NCBI RefSeq assembly: GCF_021018895.1
Contig: NC_079375.1
Span: forward strand, 9,022,732-9,086,731
DNA length: 64,000 nucleotides
Direction of reading: 5' to 3'
Source of the DNA: Seriola aureovittata
Lineage: Eukaryota; Chordata; Actinopteri; Carangiformes; Carangidae
Notes under the pieces: model-generated
What the model saw: only the letters and a program-made list of their open reading frames with translations
What the model was told of the DNA's origin: nothing
The model's database searches: none
Position numbers and translations under genes: made by a program
Shown here: one piece after another, positions 13,681 through 26,500 of the stretch
Layout: each line of letters starts with the position of its first letter
Numbering within the stretch: the first letter of the stretch is position 1

Positions 13681-15126
13681 CACTGAGTGTATGTATTGCG
13701 TGTATATGTCTTGTTAGCCAAGCTACAGAACAGTGACTCTACACTGGTGGTAATTGATAGTCTGGAGGCTGTCTCAGCTGCAGGTAAATCCTATCTGCAG
13801 CTGTACTGTGAAGGAGAGGGTCGGGGTAGGAGAGAGAGTATAAATAAGTCTTCCAAGGACTAAGGATTTCAGAATAACTAGAGGGATGGTGGGGGGAAAA
13901 AGGACCAGAAAAGCAGATAGCATAGCTGAAAGACAGGCTGATAATGGGGGAAATGTTAAATATGGGATAGGTCCCTCGCGGACAGTTAACATTTCTTCAA
14001 GATAGCCCAGGCTTAAATGTACATCTAGGCTGCATTTTTCTCAAGAACATTGAACTGTGGATTACCCCATGTCATCTTTTGTTCTGTACCCATTGGTGCC
14101 TAGTGCACAAAACTAAGTGCAGAGGCTTAGATGTGGCTTTTGCCTCTTTTCAAACACTTCCATCAGATTGACAGAGTGAAATTCAGTCCACGCTTTGCCA
14201 GGGAGATGTACTGTAGAGAGAAAGCAAGAGAGAGCAAAAGGGGAGAGCACGGTGGAGTGAGACTGGTCCCGGTGAGAGATTCATTGGTAGTAATGAGGGC
14301 GTTGGTGGAGTGCAGGGCATCGTGTTGTGGCTCCGGCCTGTCAGTATAATGGAGCTTGCTAGTCAGCTGGCAATCGATTGTTCTGCTCACAACCTCGCCC
14401 GCCTGTTGTTCTTCACTCTTGCTGTCTGTCAACCTGCCACCCAGAGATGGAGGACGAAACGGAATCCTCTCCCAGACGACAGATACAGTGTCCAGATACT
14501 TTCTCATTACCTGAAAGGTGGCCTGAGGTGAGGTGGGGAGGAAGGCAGGTTTGACTCCACATTTCCAGCCAATGCAACATGAAGAGAGAGCCTCAGGAGT
14601 AGCATCATCATAATTCCAGTTTATTTTTGCCTATGGCTGTTAACTATCAGCATTCGGTTGGTTTGTTAAATAGAGATATAAATATTTGTAATTTTTACTT
14701 GATGGAAGACTTAAAAAGATTAGTTAATGATCAAATTTAGTGTTGAATTCTCTTCTATAAAAAGCACTAGAGAATTTTGAGGCATCTGCCCTTGTTACCA
14801 AAAAGGAATACAGTTTCCCGCTCTACTCATATCATGTAGGACAAAATGTTGGATTAGACACTCAGTGAGGACAGACACGCCAGGTTTGTGGTGAGTTTGG
14901 AGTCTACATCTCTGGGTTTATTGCACCATAGCACAGTCCTGGTTTTAGGAGGACTGAAGTTGTCTGATGAACATAGTCTAAGCTGAGAGGCCCCTGCTTC
15001 TCTTGCCCTTTATCCACTGGCCCCTGCCTATTCCACACTCATCTCTTTTACATTTTAAATCCTCAGGCCTCCAGAGAGAGATGGGGATATATGGTTCCAT
15101 CTGCTCCAACAGACTGGCTCATGGCT

Positions 15127-15205
15127 CACACAGAGAGAAAGAGACAGAGAAGGAGACATGGCCAGGGAGAGAGCGAGAGGCGGAGAGGGAGAAATGGGGG
15201 GATGG
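15127..15205. repeat. Purine-rich low-complexity stretch
   Basis: Repeated GAGA, GGAGA and CAGAGA units over about 80 bases. The open frames on either strand here are made of this repeat. Confidence 0.75.
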
Positions 15206-16208
15206 AGACAAACACAGACTGACAGAAAGACAGAAAGGCTTATTAGAATCTGCCTTTTTTCACTAGTTAGACAGGGACTGAGAGGATAACTGCCGGGAAT
15301 AGAAGGCAGGAAAGGAGCTGGATTAGGATCTTGGGGATTCTCTTTTTCCACATTTGCAATGGCAACTAACCCATGTTAAATCTGTTAGGACTTAACCATT
15401 TTAGGTAGAGCAGTCTTGGCTTTTCTTTGTGTTACACATAGTTTTTTTTTTCAAGGTAGGTCTCAGTGTACCTTGTTAATTCCTCAAAACTCAGTTCTCA
15501 TCAATGGGTCCTCCTTTCTAAATATACCCTTATGCTTTGCCTCAGACACCATCAGATGCAATGTTTCTGTTTCCCACCACAAATGCTTGCTGTTTTTCCC
15601 AGCCTTCCCTGAGTTAGTCTAACCCTTCCCTGTGTCAACACTGGGTTTACTCCTCTGTGCCTTGGACTGCAGAGGGTTGTTTTCCCTGTGTCTTCTACGT
15701 GCTATGTTGTAAGGTGAAATAATAAAAGCACTGTGTCAATATACAGTTTCATCTCCGCATTTCAGCTCTGACTGAAGACAAACAAACCCAACGCCATCCA
15801 GTACACTATGAAAAATTCATTCTGTCATAAAGTGAATGTAGGCTACAGTTACTTGTCCTCACCTCTGTGTTTAGTGGTGGTTTGTTCTGTGGGAATATCA
15901 TTGCTGATACTGCAGTTGCTCAGAAGTAGATTTGCATAAAAGGACGTGGAGAGATAATGAGCAGCTTTCAAGATTACAATTGGACAAGCACAGCCCAGCC
16001 TCCCAGTGTCCATGAATGGATGAATGATCTTTTTTATTTATTTATGTATTTTTTGACTAATAGCCAATGGTAGCACTCTGACTAATCCATTCACAGCCAA
16101 TTTGAACCCTGTCAGTGTGAATAGGCAAATCCTTATTTCTGTAGAAATGTGTACAAAGTAGAGGTAATATGGAGAAACTCACATGTTGAGGTCTGTCTGG
16201 CTAAGTCT

Positions 16209-16246
16209 GTGAATTAAATACCTGACGAATCATGGTATTTAATCAC
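16209..16246. repeat. Inverted repeat (hairpin)
   Basis: The arms ATTAAATACC and GGTATTTAAT are perfectly complementary, extended by GTG/CAC after a one-base bulge, with an 11-base loop. Confidence 0.8.
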
Positions 16247-18022
16247 ATTGATGAAAGAATCCTGCAAATCCAATACTGCCTTAAAGCTGTCTGCTCATTG
16301 ATTTGCATCATTTTCTGCAATGACGAGACATATTAAAGGAATGGAAAGGGCATAGGGTATTGCCTGCTAGTCTCACAATATACAGCCTCCAGATAGCCCA
16401 ACCCTAGTCCAAAGTATTGTGGCAAACAATTACTAGAGTTGCTGCTCTGTCACTGAGCACTGAGGCCACAGCTTCTTTCACATGTCGGCCTCTGGAGGGT
16501 CCCTGCTGGCCAAAGAGCTTCTCTCCCAGGCCGTTACAGTCGCTAATCTGGCCTGACACCAAGCTGATTTACAATACCCCCTAGCCTAAGTACTGACTGA
16601 CTAGAAGTAATTGATTTAGAACAGTGTAGACACCTGCTGAAGAGTATGAAGCCCTGTAAAGCCCCTCCTACCCTCTTACACAAAGTTAGGCTCTCACCTC
16701 CATGCCACCTGTGGAAAATAGATACGCTTAGACCTAAGGATATTGAAGGGATGGTTTCTGGCCAAGTTGGGCAATGCTATTGAGAAAACATGCATATGCA
16801 GTGTGTTTTAAGCTTGTATTGTATTCCATACTTCCCATGCTCTAATGTAGTTCTCAAATGCACCACTTTTCTAATATTTCAGCGCGCTTTCTGGTCGCTA
16901 AAAATCCCCCCATGATAGATCCATGGATTGAGCTGAGCCTGAACAACTGCCTGTGTTTGGCAAGCTATTTATCTATGGAGCTCTGTATTTGCCAGTCTTT
17001 CTGCTCACATGCCTTCACTCTGTTTGTCTTTTACTGGCGGAGCTGAGGCTTTCTGCTGAGGAGGTGCTGAGGTTGGGGGGGGGGGTTGAAGTCCTCTGTG
17101 TGGTGTTAGGGGGGAGTCCATGCCTTCTGTGCCGCCTGCCTAGTCATTTTATGGCACCATCTGTCCACAAGCAAACCGTCAAGTGGTGACGTGTTAGCCC
17201 ATCTCTTTTGCTTGACAGTGTGAATTTCCTTTTGATATATATGCACATCTGCTGTTGAAAATGTGTCTCAGTTTATATTGCTAATTTAATGTTTGGCCAT
17301 ACCACAGAATCATTCTTAATTATGCAGTAATTCAATTGTAAAACTCTCTAAAAATGTAAACAAACACAAATATTTATATACATTTTATTTCATTCTTTGA
17401 ACTATTGCAAGGCTATTGGCTTTTAGAGACCCTGAACTGAATACTAAGCTTTGTTTTTTTCTCCATTGGCTTTATTTATAATAAAAAAAAGATTTTTATT
17501 TATGTGCCACTTTTCAAAACAAAGATCCATCGCTGTCAGGGGAGAGAGAAAGCAAAGGACAGAGAAGTAAGAAAGAGATAAACCGAGAAGATATATAAGC
17601 AAAATAATAATCATAATTATGTTAATACCTATGATGATAAGTACGAGTGTCAAAGTAATCCTGTTGGGATGTCAACAAATGGGATGGAATGTATAGGAAA
17701 TATGAGTTTTCCATACAAAAGCCCTTAGAATTAAAATATGCTTAAACTGCACTGATTTATATTCTGTTGATGTGGCTCCCAAGATTGGTGCCACTTCAGA
17801 AAGCTGTTTCATACAGTCGATTGGTCCAGGTATACACAGCATTGCTTTTATTTGATGAATGTCTGTTTTACATTGAGCCTGCTTTTTGATTTATTGCAGG
17901 CCCTTCGCCCAGCACTTTGTAGTGCAAGCCATTTTCTCCTTGCTATGCAGCTCGACAACGCCAATAATCACTCTCCAATAAATTCAAATGGAAGTGGCAC
18001 TCTGATATGTCTCTTCTACTCT

Positions 18023-18052
18023 GTGTAATACATATCAGTGTAATACATATCA
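18023..18052. repeat. Perfect 15-bp tandem duplication
   Basis: The unit GTGTAATACATATCA occurs twice head to tail without change. Confidence 0.9.
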
Positions 18053-18889
18053 CCTTTCATTCCCAGATTGATTTGCAGCTGAAAAGATTGGTAGCCCCCC
18101 AGAGGTGACTGTAAATCCCCACTTCACCGGCAATTTATGGAGGTGCTTGAGTTTTGTTAAATGTTCACTCAACCAGACTAAATGCCAATCGACATTGTAT
18201 CATATGGGTGAAGCCAATATGCAATGGTCTTTGCATTCTGTTGAGAGGCAAGTTAGTGCCTCTGTCAGGACATTATCAGGAGCATGGTGCATGAAGTCCG
18301 ACCCTCATGCGTCACAGATTACATCGCAGTGCGTCACGGTGGCTCTGTGTCATACAGCATATTGTAAATGTCTGCATACATTTTGCATCGCTGCTGTATT
18401 ATTATACCTAATTTGCAAATGTCCTAAACAAACTACTTGGTGGATTTCATTGAGTCATCCACACAGGCATATACTTTACTCATGTGATTTATTCCCTGAG
18501 TGCTTTCATTGTAGGTCAGCATAATCAGTGCTGCCTACTTTTCTATTGCACAACTTAAGGAAGTGCACTCGTCTGTTATAGTGTTTTTCAGTCTCTCAAT
18601 CTTCATCTTACCAGTAAAACGTTAACAATTAACTCCATGGAATCAGCTTGTAAACAGAAGTGCTGTAGAACTCGATAGGTCACAGGACATTAGCCTTTGT
18701 TAGGTGAATTTCAGTGTAGCCCTGTAAAAACGACATGCGCCATCAAGTCTGTGGATACAGCAAGGCTTTCGGAGTTGGAGTGAAAACCTAATTTGGTTAC
18801 TTTACACTTTCATTTTACAATATGTGGCTCACTGGCTTCCAGTAATTCTCCTGGGGTCTTGTGGTGTACGTTCAATGCTGAGGTGTAAC

Positions 18890-18911
18890 AAAAAAAAAAA
18901 AAAAAAAAAAA
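18890..18911. repeat. A run of about 22
   Basis: Uninterrupted A homopolymer. Confidence 0.85.
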
Positions 18912-19748
18912 GAGCACAGACTTATGAGGGTGAGTCTTCTAGGGCATGGAAAACTAATCAAGGGCCAAAACACTGCTGTCGAAATTCAGCTTGTAACTGT
19001 GTTTATGGAGCCGTTGCAGGCTGTGCCAACACAAACCTCTCTGGTCTGGGTTTATCACCTCCAGAGATGGCCATGATTAGCTCCCCACACTGCTAGCCAT
19101 ATATCTCAGCTGTCCCACCTCCCCACGCTCAGGATGACCCATTAAACAGAGACGGAGAAAGAGAGAGAACATGAGTAGGAGGGATGGAAACGATGGAGAG
19201 CAGAGATGCTACCTGTAGTTAGTGTAATAGTAGTGTTTACACAGCCTCTGCGCGCTCTCTGCGTACTCTGTCTTACATTGTCTGTTTGTAGACTACTACT
19301 TCTGTATGGGTGGCCACTCCTTTGCCACACACATGTACACACGCACACAAAGGGTATTAACTTGAATGACAGGCACCTGATGTGGGTGGCAAACAAGCAA
19401 ACAGCATAGGTTAGTGTTTTTTGTGAACTCACACAGAGGCTCTTTTGTCCTCAACAGTTTACCGTTTGAGATGCTCACATTCCAGTGTTCCCTTGTTAAT
19501 TACTTCCCTAAACCTCTTAGTCTTCTGCCTATTATGCAGTGTATATATACTGTATATGTCACGGTCTGCAATACTGAGAACTCCCCAGACACTCAAGACT
19601 CCAAAGCTTCTTCCTAATGGACTTAGAGAGCGGATGCTCTCATGAATGGCTGGTGATATAGGGTTATTTCTACTTTGTATCATTCAATAACCTTCTCTTC
19701 ACTTTCGTGGTGCCTCTGTGCTTAGATGTCATGTTTCCACCACAGCAT

Positions 19749-19822
19749 CCTCTCTCTCTCTCTCTCTCGCTCTCTCTGTCGCTCTCTCCATATATGTGTG
19801 TGTGTGTGTGTATATATATATA
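19749..19822. repeat. Compound TC / TG / TA microsatellite
   Basis: A TC run with a few interruptions passes into TG units and then TA units. Confidence 0.92.
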
Positions 19823-20439
19823 GAGGACATATGACATCTTGACAAACTGGACAGAACAGCCAGTGCTGCACTGTTAGTTGTCTTTAGCCTGATTGCAGAC
19901 CAATGAATCACCACCTACATCTCAAATTTTGTGGAATGATTCAAAATAATGAATTCAATGGGGCTGTTGCAAATGCCTGTTCCTTGACAGCAGCTAACCA
20001 GCCCAGGAAGCTTCAGGCTTGAATTTATTAAACAGCCTCCCCTTTGTTTCTCCAATACATGTCCGTGTTGTAAGTGATAATGAGGTGGAAAGTTCTAACA
20101 AATCTTTGACTTTACCTCATCTATTGTTTTCCTATATTAGGACCCCCTGTCATGGGTAGTTAGCTAATTGTGTTTGCATAAACACAGCATATAAAAAAGT
20201 TAAGTTTTTCATGAATGTATTGAACCTTTACTAACTGTACGCTGGCCAACACAGCCTCAGTCAGTCACTGGTGAACAAAAAGACAATGTTAGTCCAAATC
20301 GTGTTTGCTAGAACTCCATAATTTTGATGGTATATGTTGTGGCCTACTAATTTCTGAAAGATTAGTTCAGTTTGTGGACTGCAGTTTCAAACTGTATTAA
20401 TTTAGATCATCCACTGTAGCTGTAAAACAATTTAACTGC

Positions 20440-20545
20440 TGAATTCATCCGGACTAATTATTGTGATTATTAATTAGAATCTCAATTTCTGGTGAAATAA
20501 TCTGGATGATCATTTTGGCCATAATTATGCAGTGCCAACTCTTTC
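20440..20545. promoter_or_regulatory. Cluster of homeodomain-type motifs (candidate enhancer)
   Basis: CTAATTATTG, TATTAATTAG and CATAATTATG fall within about 90 bases. Such TAATTA clusters occur in vertebrate conserved non-coding elements. Without a cross-species alignment this is only a suggestion. Confidence 0.2.
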
Positions 20546-22097
20546 TCTCTCATGCATGCTTTCCTCTCTCACTCACACACACAAACCAGGCTGCAGAATT
20601 AAATCATTACCAAGACATAAGGATTCACATACAATCTCACAAGGGCAGACATCCACCCCTTCATGTTCTCATTGTTTTTCTCTCGCTCTCCCACATAGCA
20701 GCAAGCAATGCCTTCCTGTGTTCTGAGCCACTTGCTCAGATTTTGGATCACGCTGCACCATTTCCACATTGATGCCCTGTCCTTCTCTCACCGGCACCAG
20801 CACCACCAACACACAACACAAATGCACATGGTGGCAAGTGTTGTCCCATAGTATTTGTGTGCAGCTGGGAGGCACCAAGCTGCACTGGGATAAATAAGTA
20901 GCTAAATAAATAAAGAATAAACCTCGCTCTAGGAATTTGTCTCATTGAAGATGAAAAGCATCTGCCTCTCTCTGGCATCTGCTGTGAAAGATATCCCTCC
21001 ACCGCCAAGGGTTTGGAGCACGGCGAGTAGCCAACTCTATCAGCCTCACTCACTCTGTCTACCCACCGACATGAACCAACGCAACGCTGGCGCACATAAA
21101 AATGAGTGTCAAAACAAATTTGTCAGCCAGCAAACTTGATGTGAGTTACGCTCATCTTGCAAAGCTAAGTTGGGGTATTAACTTGAAATAAAATGGGGCC
21201 TAAATGTCTTTAATTCCGGTTGCAGAGGGGGGTGTGTGATCCAGTCCTTTGGCACCCTGAACAGTGTATTTGTGTATGTTTTTCTTCAACAGACTGCCAC
21301 AGCTTAACACACCAACAATGAGCTGCATTCTCATTACCAGCGAAGGTGAAGACACAGAGGGAAGGTTTTTTATTCCAGAGGTTTTAAATTATTTTAGCTT
21401 CACTTTTGGGTACGTCTCAAATATCTACATGCAGGGAAGAGTATAATGCAGATTGACACAAACACAGCTTGAGCTTTCACTGACAATAGCTGATGTTGGC
21501 TGCACACACTGTTTGGAAATTCCTTAGATGCAAGACATGTTGCATCGGAAATTGGTTTAGCAGACTTGAAAGCCTGGAGGCAAATTCCTGTAAGTGACAA
21601 ACGGTGATGAAGAGTTAGCCAACAATGATACCTGTCGGCGACTGTGCCCAGGTGAGGCATTGTTCACATCATTTTTACTCAGCTCTCCTCCCTTGCCAAG
21701 TGACTTGTCATAAGAAGTTAAACTGGCATGTTGAAAGTCCAATTTTTTTTTTTGCTTTGCTAAGAACTCTGCCTAACAGAATGTTTTCTTTTGTTTCACA
21801 TAGAGGGTGGTCAAAGAGATGCCCAGTCTGTGTGTTTTTCGCTGTTTCCACATGCACTGAAAAAGCCACATGAGTAATGGGCTGCTCAACACTTCCACAG
21901 GCTTAAGAATGGAAAGTTTTTTTTTCCCGCAAGATACTGGAGGCATTGTGTTCCTGACACTCTAACTTATTTAGCTGAACTGAATAGACTAAAGCTGACC
22001 GGCCACCCAGCAAGCCTCAAGATATTTCACATTGTGAGACCCTCTCTTTCTCCTTTCACAAATATCAGCAATCAGCATTGTTCTGTCACCACTATGA

Positions 22098-22132
22098 ACT
22101 GGGCAGTGAGACTGGGCAGTGAGACTGAGCAG
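22098..22132. repeat. 13-bp tandem repeat, 2.7 copies
   Basis: The unit ACTGGGCAGTGAG occurs twice, followed by a partial third copy ACTGAGCAG. Confidence 0.88.
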
Positions 22133-23326
22133 ACGAGCTTGAGAAAGTTTTCAAATCCAATCCAGTAGGCCTCTTGTAAAAGCTTTGTTCAGAATCATTG
22201 TCATAGAGCTCTTGGAAGACAAAACGTAGGCTCACTTTAAAACTTTCAAAACTTTTCTCATTTTAGTTCTTTTTTTTTTCTAAAGTCCTCTGGAGATACC
22301 GCTTTAATTCCATCAAAAGAGAGATATCTATCCTTACTATATTGTGGTCTGCTGTACAGCGTTATGATTACTCATCACAGATGGCCATGGGCTAGAGCAG
22401 GGATAAGAAATTTAGTTAGCTCATTTTATTGGGATACACAGTTACTTTGTTTATAATAGCATTAGACGTCGAAACTGCAGGCTATGACAAACTTAAGGTC
22501 ATATATCTAAATCTTATCAGCTGGATTAGTCATTTCCTACACTAAATCTAATTCCTAAAAAGACAAAGAGTCAGTGCATGTGCAGTTTGTTTTGAGGGAC
22601 AGCCTTTGTTTTGTGTCTCCACCTACTACTTAAAGTGATGGAGGAGTGCTTTGTGTTTCATAGCTCGTTCAATTATGGTTAATTTGTGGTACACCTGCTG
22701 CTCCTTTGTTGACCAATCGTCCCCCCACGGGCTGTGTTGTATGTTAAATGTTTATGTATGCATGCATGTTGTCATTCTCTGAGATCATGGCACTTTGTTG
22801 ATTTGAACCCATCTGGATGACAGAGTTTCAATTTCTTAATGGGGAACATTAAGTGGGCGGTGGTCCTTAGGGAGAACTGTTTAGGAGGTCCTCTGGGTTT
22901 ATGACTGATCCTCATTGTGAGAGGATGACTGAGGAGCTTAATCCTGCGTCCTGACCTACCCTTTGTTCTTGTTATTTTTTCCCATGATTTCTCTCCGTGG
23001 CACTGTACTGCATTTGTTTCCTTACTCCTCTGCTGATGTAGTTTGCGTGTTACATTCGCTTCACTTGTATTTTCCTCTGCCCCGAGCAGGATTTTGTTGT
23101 GGTTAGTGGGTGCCTTTTTGATCACGACCAAAGATCCCCAGTGTTGTGTGCTGTTGTTTTCTTACAAGTATACAAAATTTCAGTTTCCTTTGGTTCTGCT
23201 CTGCGACTTGCTTTTGATATTTTTGCTTTACTGTGTTATTATGCTCATTCAAATGTATGCAAATATATCGTGAGTTTGAATACTAATGTTTCTGTACTCC
23301 TGTTCTGCATGTGTTTGCTCTCCCAG

Positions 23327-23501
23327 GTGTTAGTCTTTGATCCTGTCAGAGTGGGACGCATCTAGCAGGGGACTGAGGAGGGAGCAGTGCCAACTTGGAA
23401 CATGGTGCCTAATATTCACCTGGCAGTGCCCCTCCTGCCCAGAGGGGCGTTGCTGTTCCTGCTTCTACTCAGCTGCATGGTGTTCTCCTCTGTGGCAGAC
23501 A
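23327..23501 (+). CDS. ptprf: ptprf exon with 5' UTR end, start codon and signal peptide (coding 23402-23501)
   Basis: A pyrimidine-rich acceptor ending in TTTGCTCTCCCAG precedes base 23327. The donor ACA|gtaagt follows base 23501. The first 75 bases are 5' UTR and contain an in-frame TAG 39 bases before the ATG, so translation cannot start further upstream in this exon. The ATG at 23402 has a good context (A at -3, G at +4). The 33 complete codons encode a short polar start, a leucine-rich core ([13 protein letters not shown]) and a small-residue end (SSVAD), a typical secretory signal with cleavage likely after the Ala of SVA. The exon ends in phase 1: its last A joins GC of the next exon to make Ser34. 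Confidence 0.88.
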
Positions 23502-26500
23502 GTAAGTAACCTCATTCACCTGTGAAGTCCTGCCTTGCTTTCCTTACAATAAACCTCATAGGTACAATGCATTCACAAAGTATTCAGACCCCTTCACATT
23601 TTGTGATGTCGCAGCCTTGTGCTCAAATTGTTTAAATAAATTTTTCAATACCCCATCAAGACAAAGCAAAAAACAGAATTTTAGAAATGTATTATTAAAA
23701 ATTAAAAAGTGAAATTAAAACTTTACATTATGGGGTTTTGAGTGTAGTTTCATGAGGGGAAATTAATCTAAATGGTTTGAGCATAAGGCTGCAATATAAC
23801 AAAATGTGAAAAAAGTGAGAGGGTCTGAATAGTTTGTGAATGCACTGTGTTTTGACAGTAGCATTTTAGCCTCTTTTGCATATAGAGAAAATGAAACAAA
23901 ATGGGGGGTTAAAAAGCTCTTTGAGAATAATTTTAATGTATTGCCTTATCTAGTGATCAGCTGAACAAATGCAATTCAACCCACAATATTGTTTCATGTT
24001 AATTCAATGTTTTGATATTCAGGTAGAACCAGCTTTCATCCTGCTCATCGTAGAGCTTCATTTAAAATAGAATATATATTCTATTTACATTAGGTGTCTT
24101 TGGTGGATTCCAGCAAACAGAAATAGCGCGCTCATCTAATGCATGTCCCCAAGTATAGAGAGCCTTAGCATCTGCACTAAAAATAAGCGTACAGTGCACG
24201 CAGTGAAGTTCCGTCGGCCTCTGTGCTTTGCTGTCAATCTGAATGACGCTGTTGGCTGGGAGAGGGCGCTCAGAAAGATGTGTCACCATCGCTCCACCTT
24301 TGGGTCTCGGGGCAGTTGGGGGTACTGCCCTGCCAGAGCTGGGGTCAGGGACAGAATTAATTCAACACATGACCTCACCTCTAGTGCTGTCATAGGGTCA
24401 CTGTAATTCAATTATACCCCAACCCCTCCCATTCCCCCTCCCGACCACGTCAACTGCCCTGTCCTTTAATACATGGGTTCAATAGGATTTGTTTTTCTGT
24501 AACGCTTTGCTGTCTCTCACTCAGCCCAGTATTGTCATCTTTGTCTCTTGCAGTGTGTCTGGAGATTTTGCACAGTATAAGTGTGAACTTGACCTCGTGG
24601 AAATGTTTTGCACTCCTGTCTTTTTTTCTTGTGGTCTGGCAGGTGCTTGTAATCTGATCGGAGCAAATCAGACCTTGATTGGAGCAGTAGTGGTCAAGTA
24701 GGACTAAAAGATGTGCCCCGCTGCATTGAATCCATCTCGAGACTTTAAACACAGTGACTTGTATTTGACTCAAGTCCATTTATCAGGATTTTCCCATGCA
24801 CTCGTAACTATTCCAGTTTGTTGTCTTGTCCCCCCACTGATTTAAAATAACAAACTCTGAATACTAACAATCACTTAAGAATTCAAATAAAATATGAATT
24901 GCTGATGATTAATTATCTTTAAGAAATTAATGAAATAACTAGGACAGTTTTTGGTCTATGAATAATTGGCATAGTATGTTTCTCAACAAAGCAAATGGGA
25001 TCTGCCTTGTCAGTAATTTATTTATTGGTTGGTGCACATGTTTATTGTCATGTTTTGTTGTGTACCTGTGCTCTTCAATGCCTGCATTTTAATTGTCACC
25101 AAGGGAATGAAAGAAAAACTGAGTCCATCGCATTTGCTTTTTAGAGATCATCAACAAAAGAAGGTAATGTCAGGGGTATTGATGGTGCCAAGATATTATT
25201 TAAATGTGCTGAGTATGTCTGATGTCCAGTGCAGAGTTTGGATGGGACCTTGATTATTAAGCTCTGCTGCTATTGTGCTCTTTTTGATCGATATTGTGCT
25301 GATACCTAAATGCAAAGGCAAATATTCAGCATGGCCGTATCCACAGCATTTTATGCATTCAGGACATGTTGCATATACACTCCATTTGCCAGAATTAAAG
25401 ATCTTTATTTGTGTAAATTTAGCGTCTTTGCTCTCTGCCTCTCTGTCTCTAAGATTGCCCTGGTCTCTAATTTCAGTAATCACATCATTTACGCATAAAG
25501 ACACAGAACCAAGCATTTAATAAACAGACAAAGATACTCTATTGTGACAAGCAGGCACAAGCACTTTCAGTGAAGATAACACCCAAGTACTGATATATGA
25601 ATAAGGGACTGAAGAAAAGATTTCATCTGAAAATTTCAGTTCATTTTAAAAGGAAGATAAAACAAATAATAACTTAGAGAAAACTGGTAGCTTAATGAAA
25701 GCACACATGGGAAAAGTCCTAGACCTGCTATTATGAAAAAGCAGTCTATGTCTGTAGAGGAAACAGACATAGAATTAAAATAAGACAGTTGGGGGGGCAA
25801 AAATAACACCTACCACTAATGGCAGGGTTGTGTGCATTTGGTGCCTGTAATTTGTATGCAACTTAGTTATGTGAACTTCATAGTTCTGGTTTGGATTTCC
25901 TGTATTACAGGGCAGACACCAGACAGATATTATGGGCTGGGTGCCTGGCAAGTTTCTGATTACATGGGTTCAGTCTGGTGTCCTTGTCTCCCAGTTGAAA
26001 AAGTTAAGCAGGCAAAGCAACCACATGTGCCAAATGTGTGAGCGGAGTTAGGCCATGTCCTTACATCAAACACTGTGGGTTATTCCATTACAGTGCATTG
26101 TTAGCTGATGTAGGGCGGCTACATTTCAAAGGTTGTCGTCATAGTGTTTGTTTGGTGTAATAGTCAAGTTGGCACAATTCATCATGATTTAGTACCACAA
26201 ATACAGTAAGTACACCACCAGCACTATCAGTGTTATAGCTCTGTGACATCATTCATCTTATATCGTCACCGAGTAGGCACACAATACAGTGTGATTACTC
26301 CGAGTGCTGATCGCAGACGTCCCATCGATCCCAAGGGAGCTCAGCCTAATCAACCAGCTCTCTATACAGCCCTGTTGTACACAATAGGCCACTGGCGTGC
26401 AAGGTCAGCCTCAAAGTCACACATACCCAGCACTTAAATGTAATGGTTATCTTTTTGTAGTGCTGTCATTGTGAGTTATTTCATTGGCTTTAATAAGCTT

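Noticed and set aside
18105..18524. 139-codon open frame on the + strand
   Set aside because: Cysteine- and histidine-rich but with no regular zinc-finger spacing. No splice-linked neighbours; probably chance.
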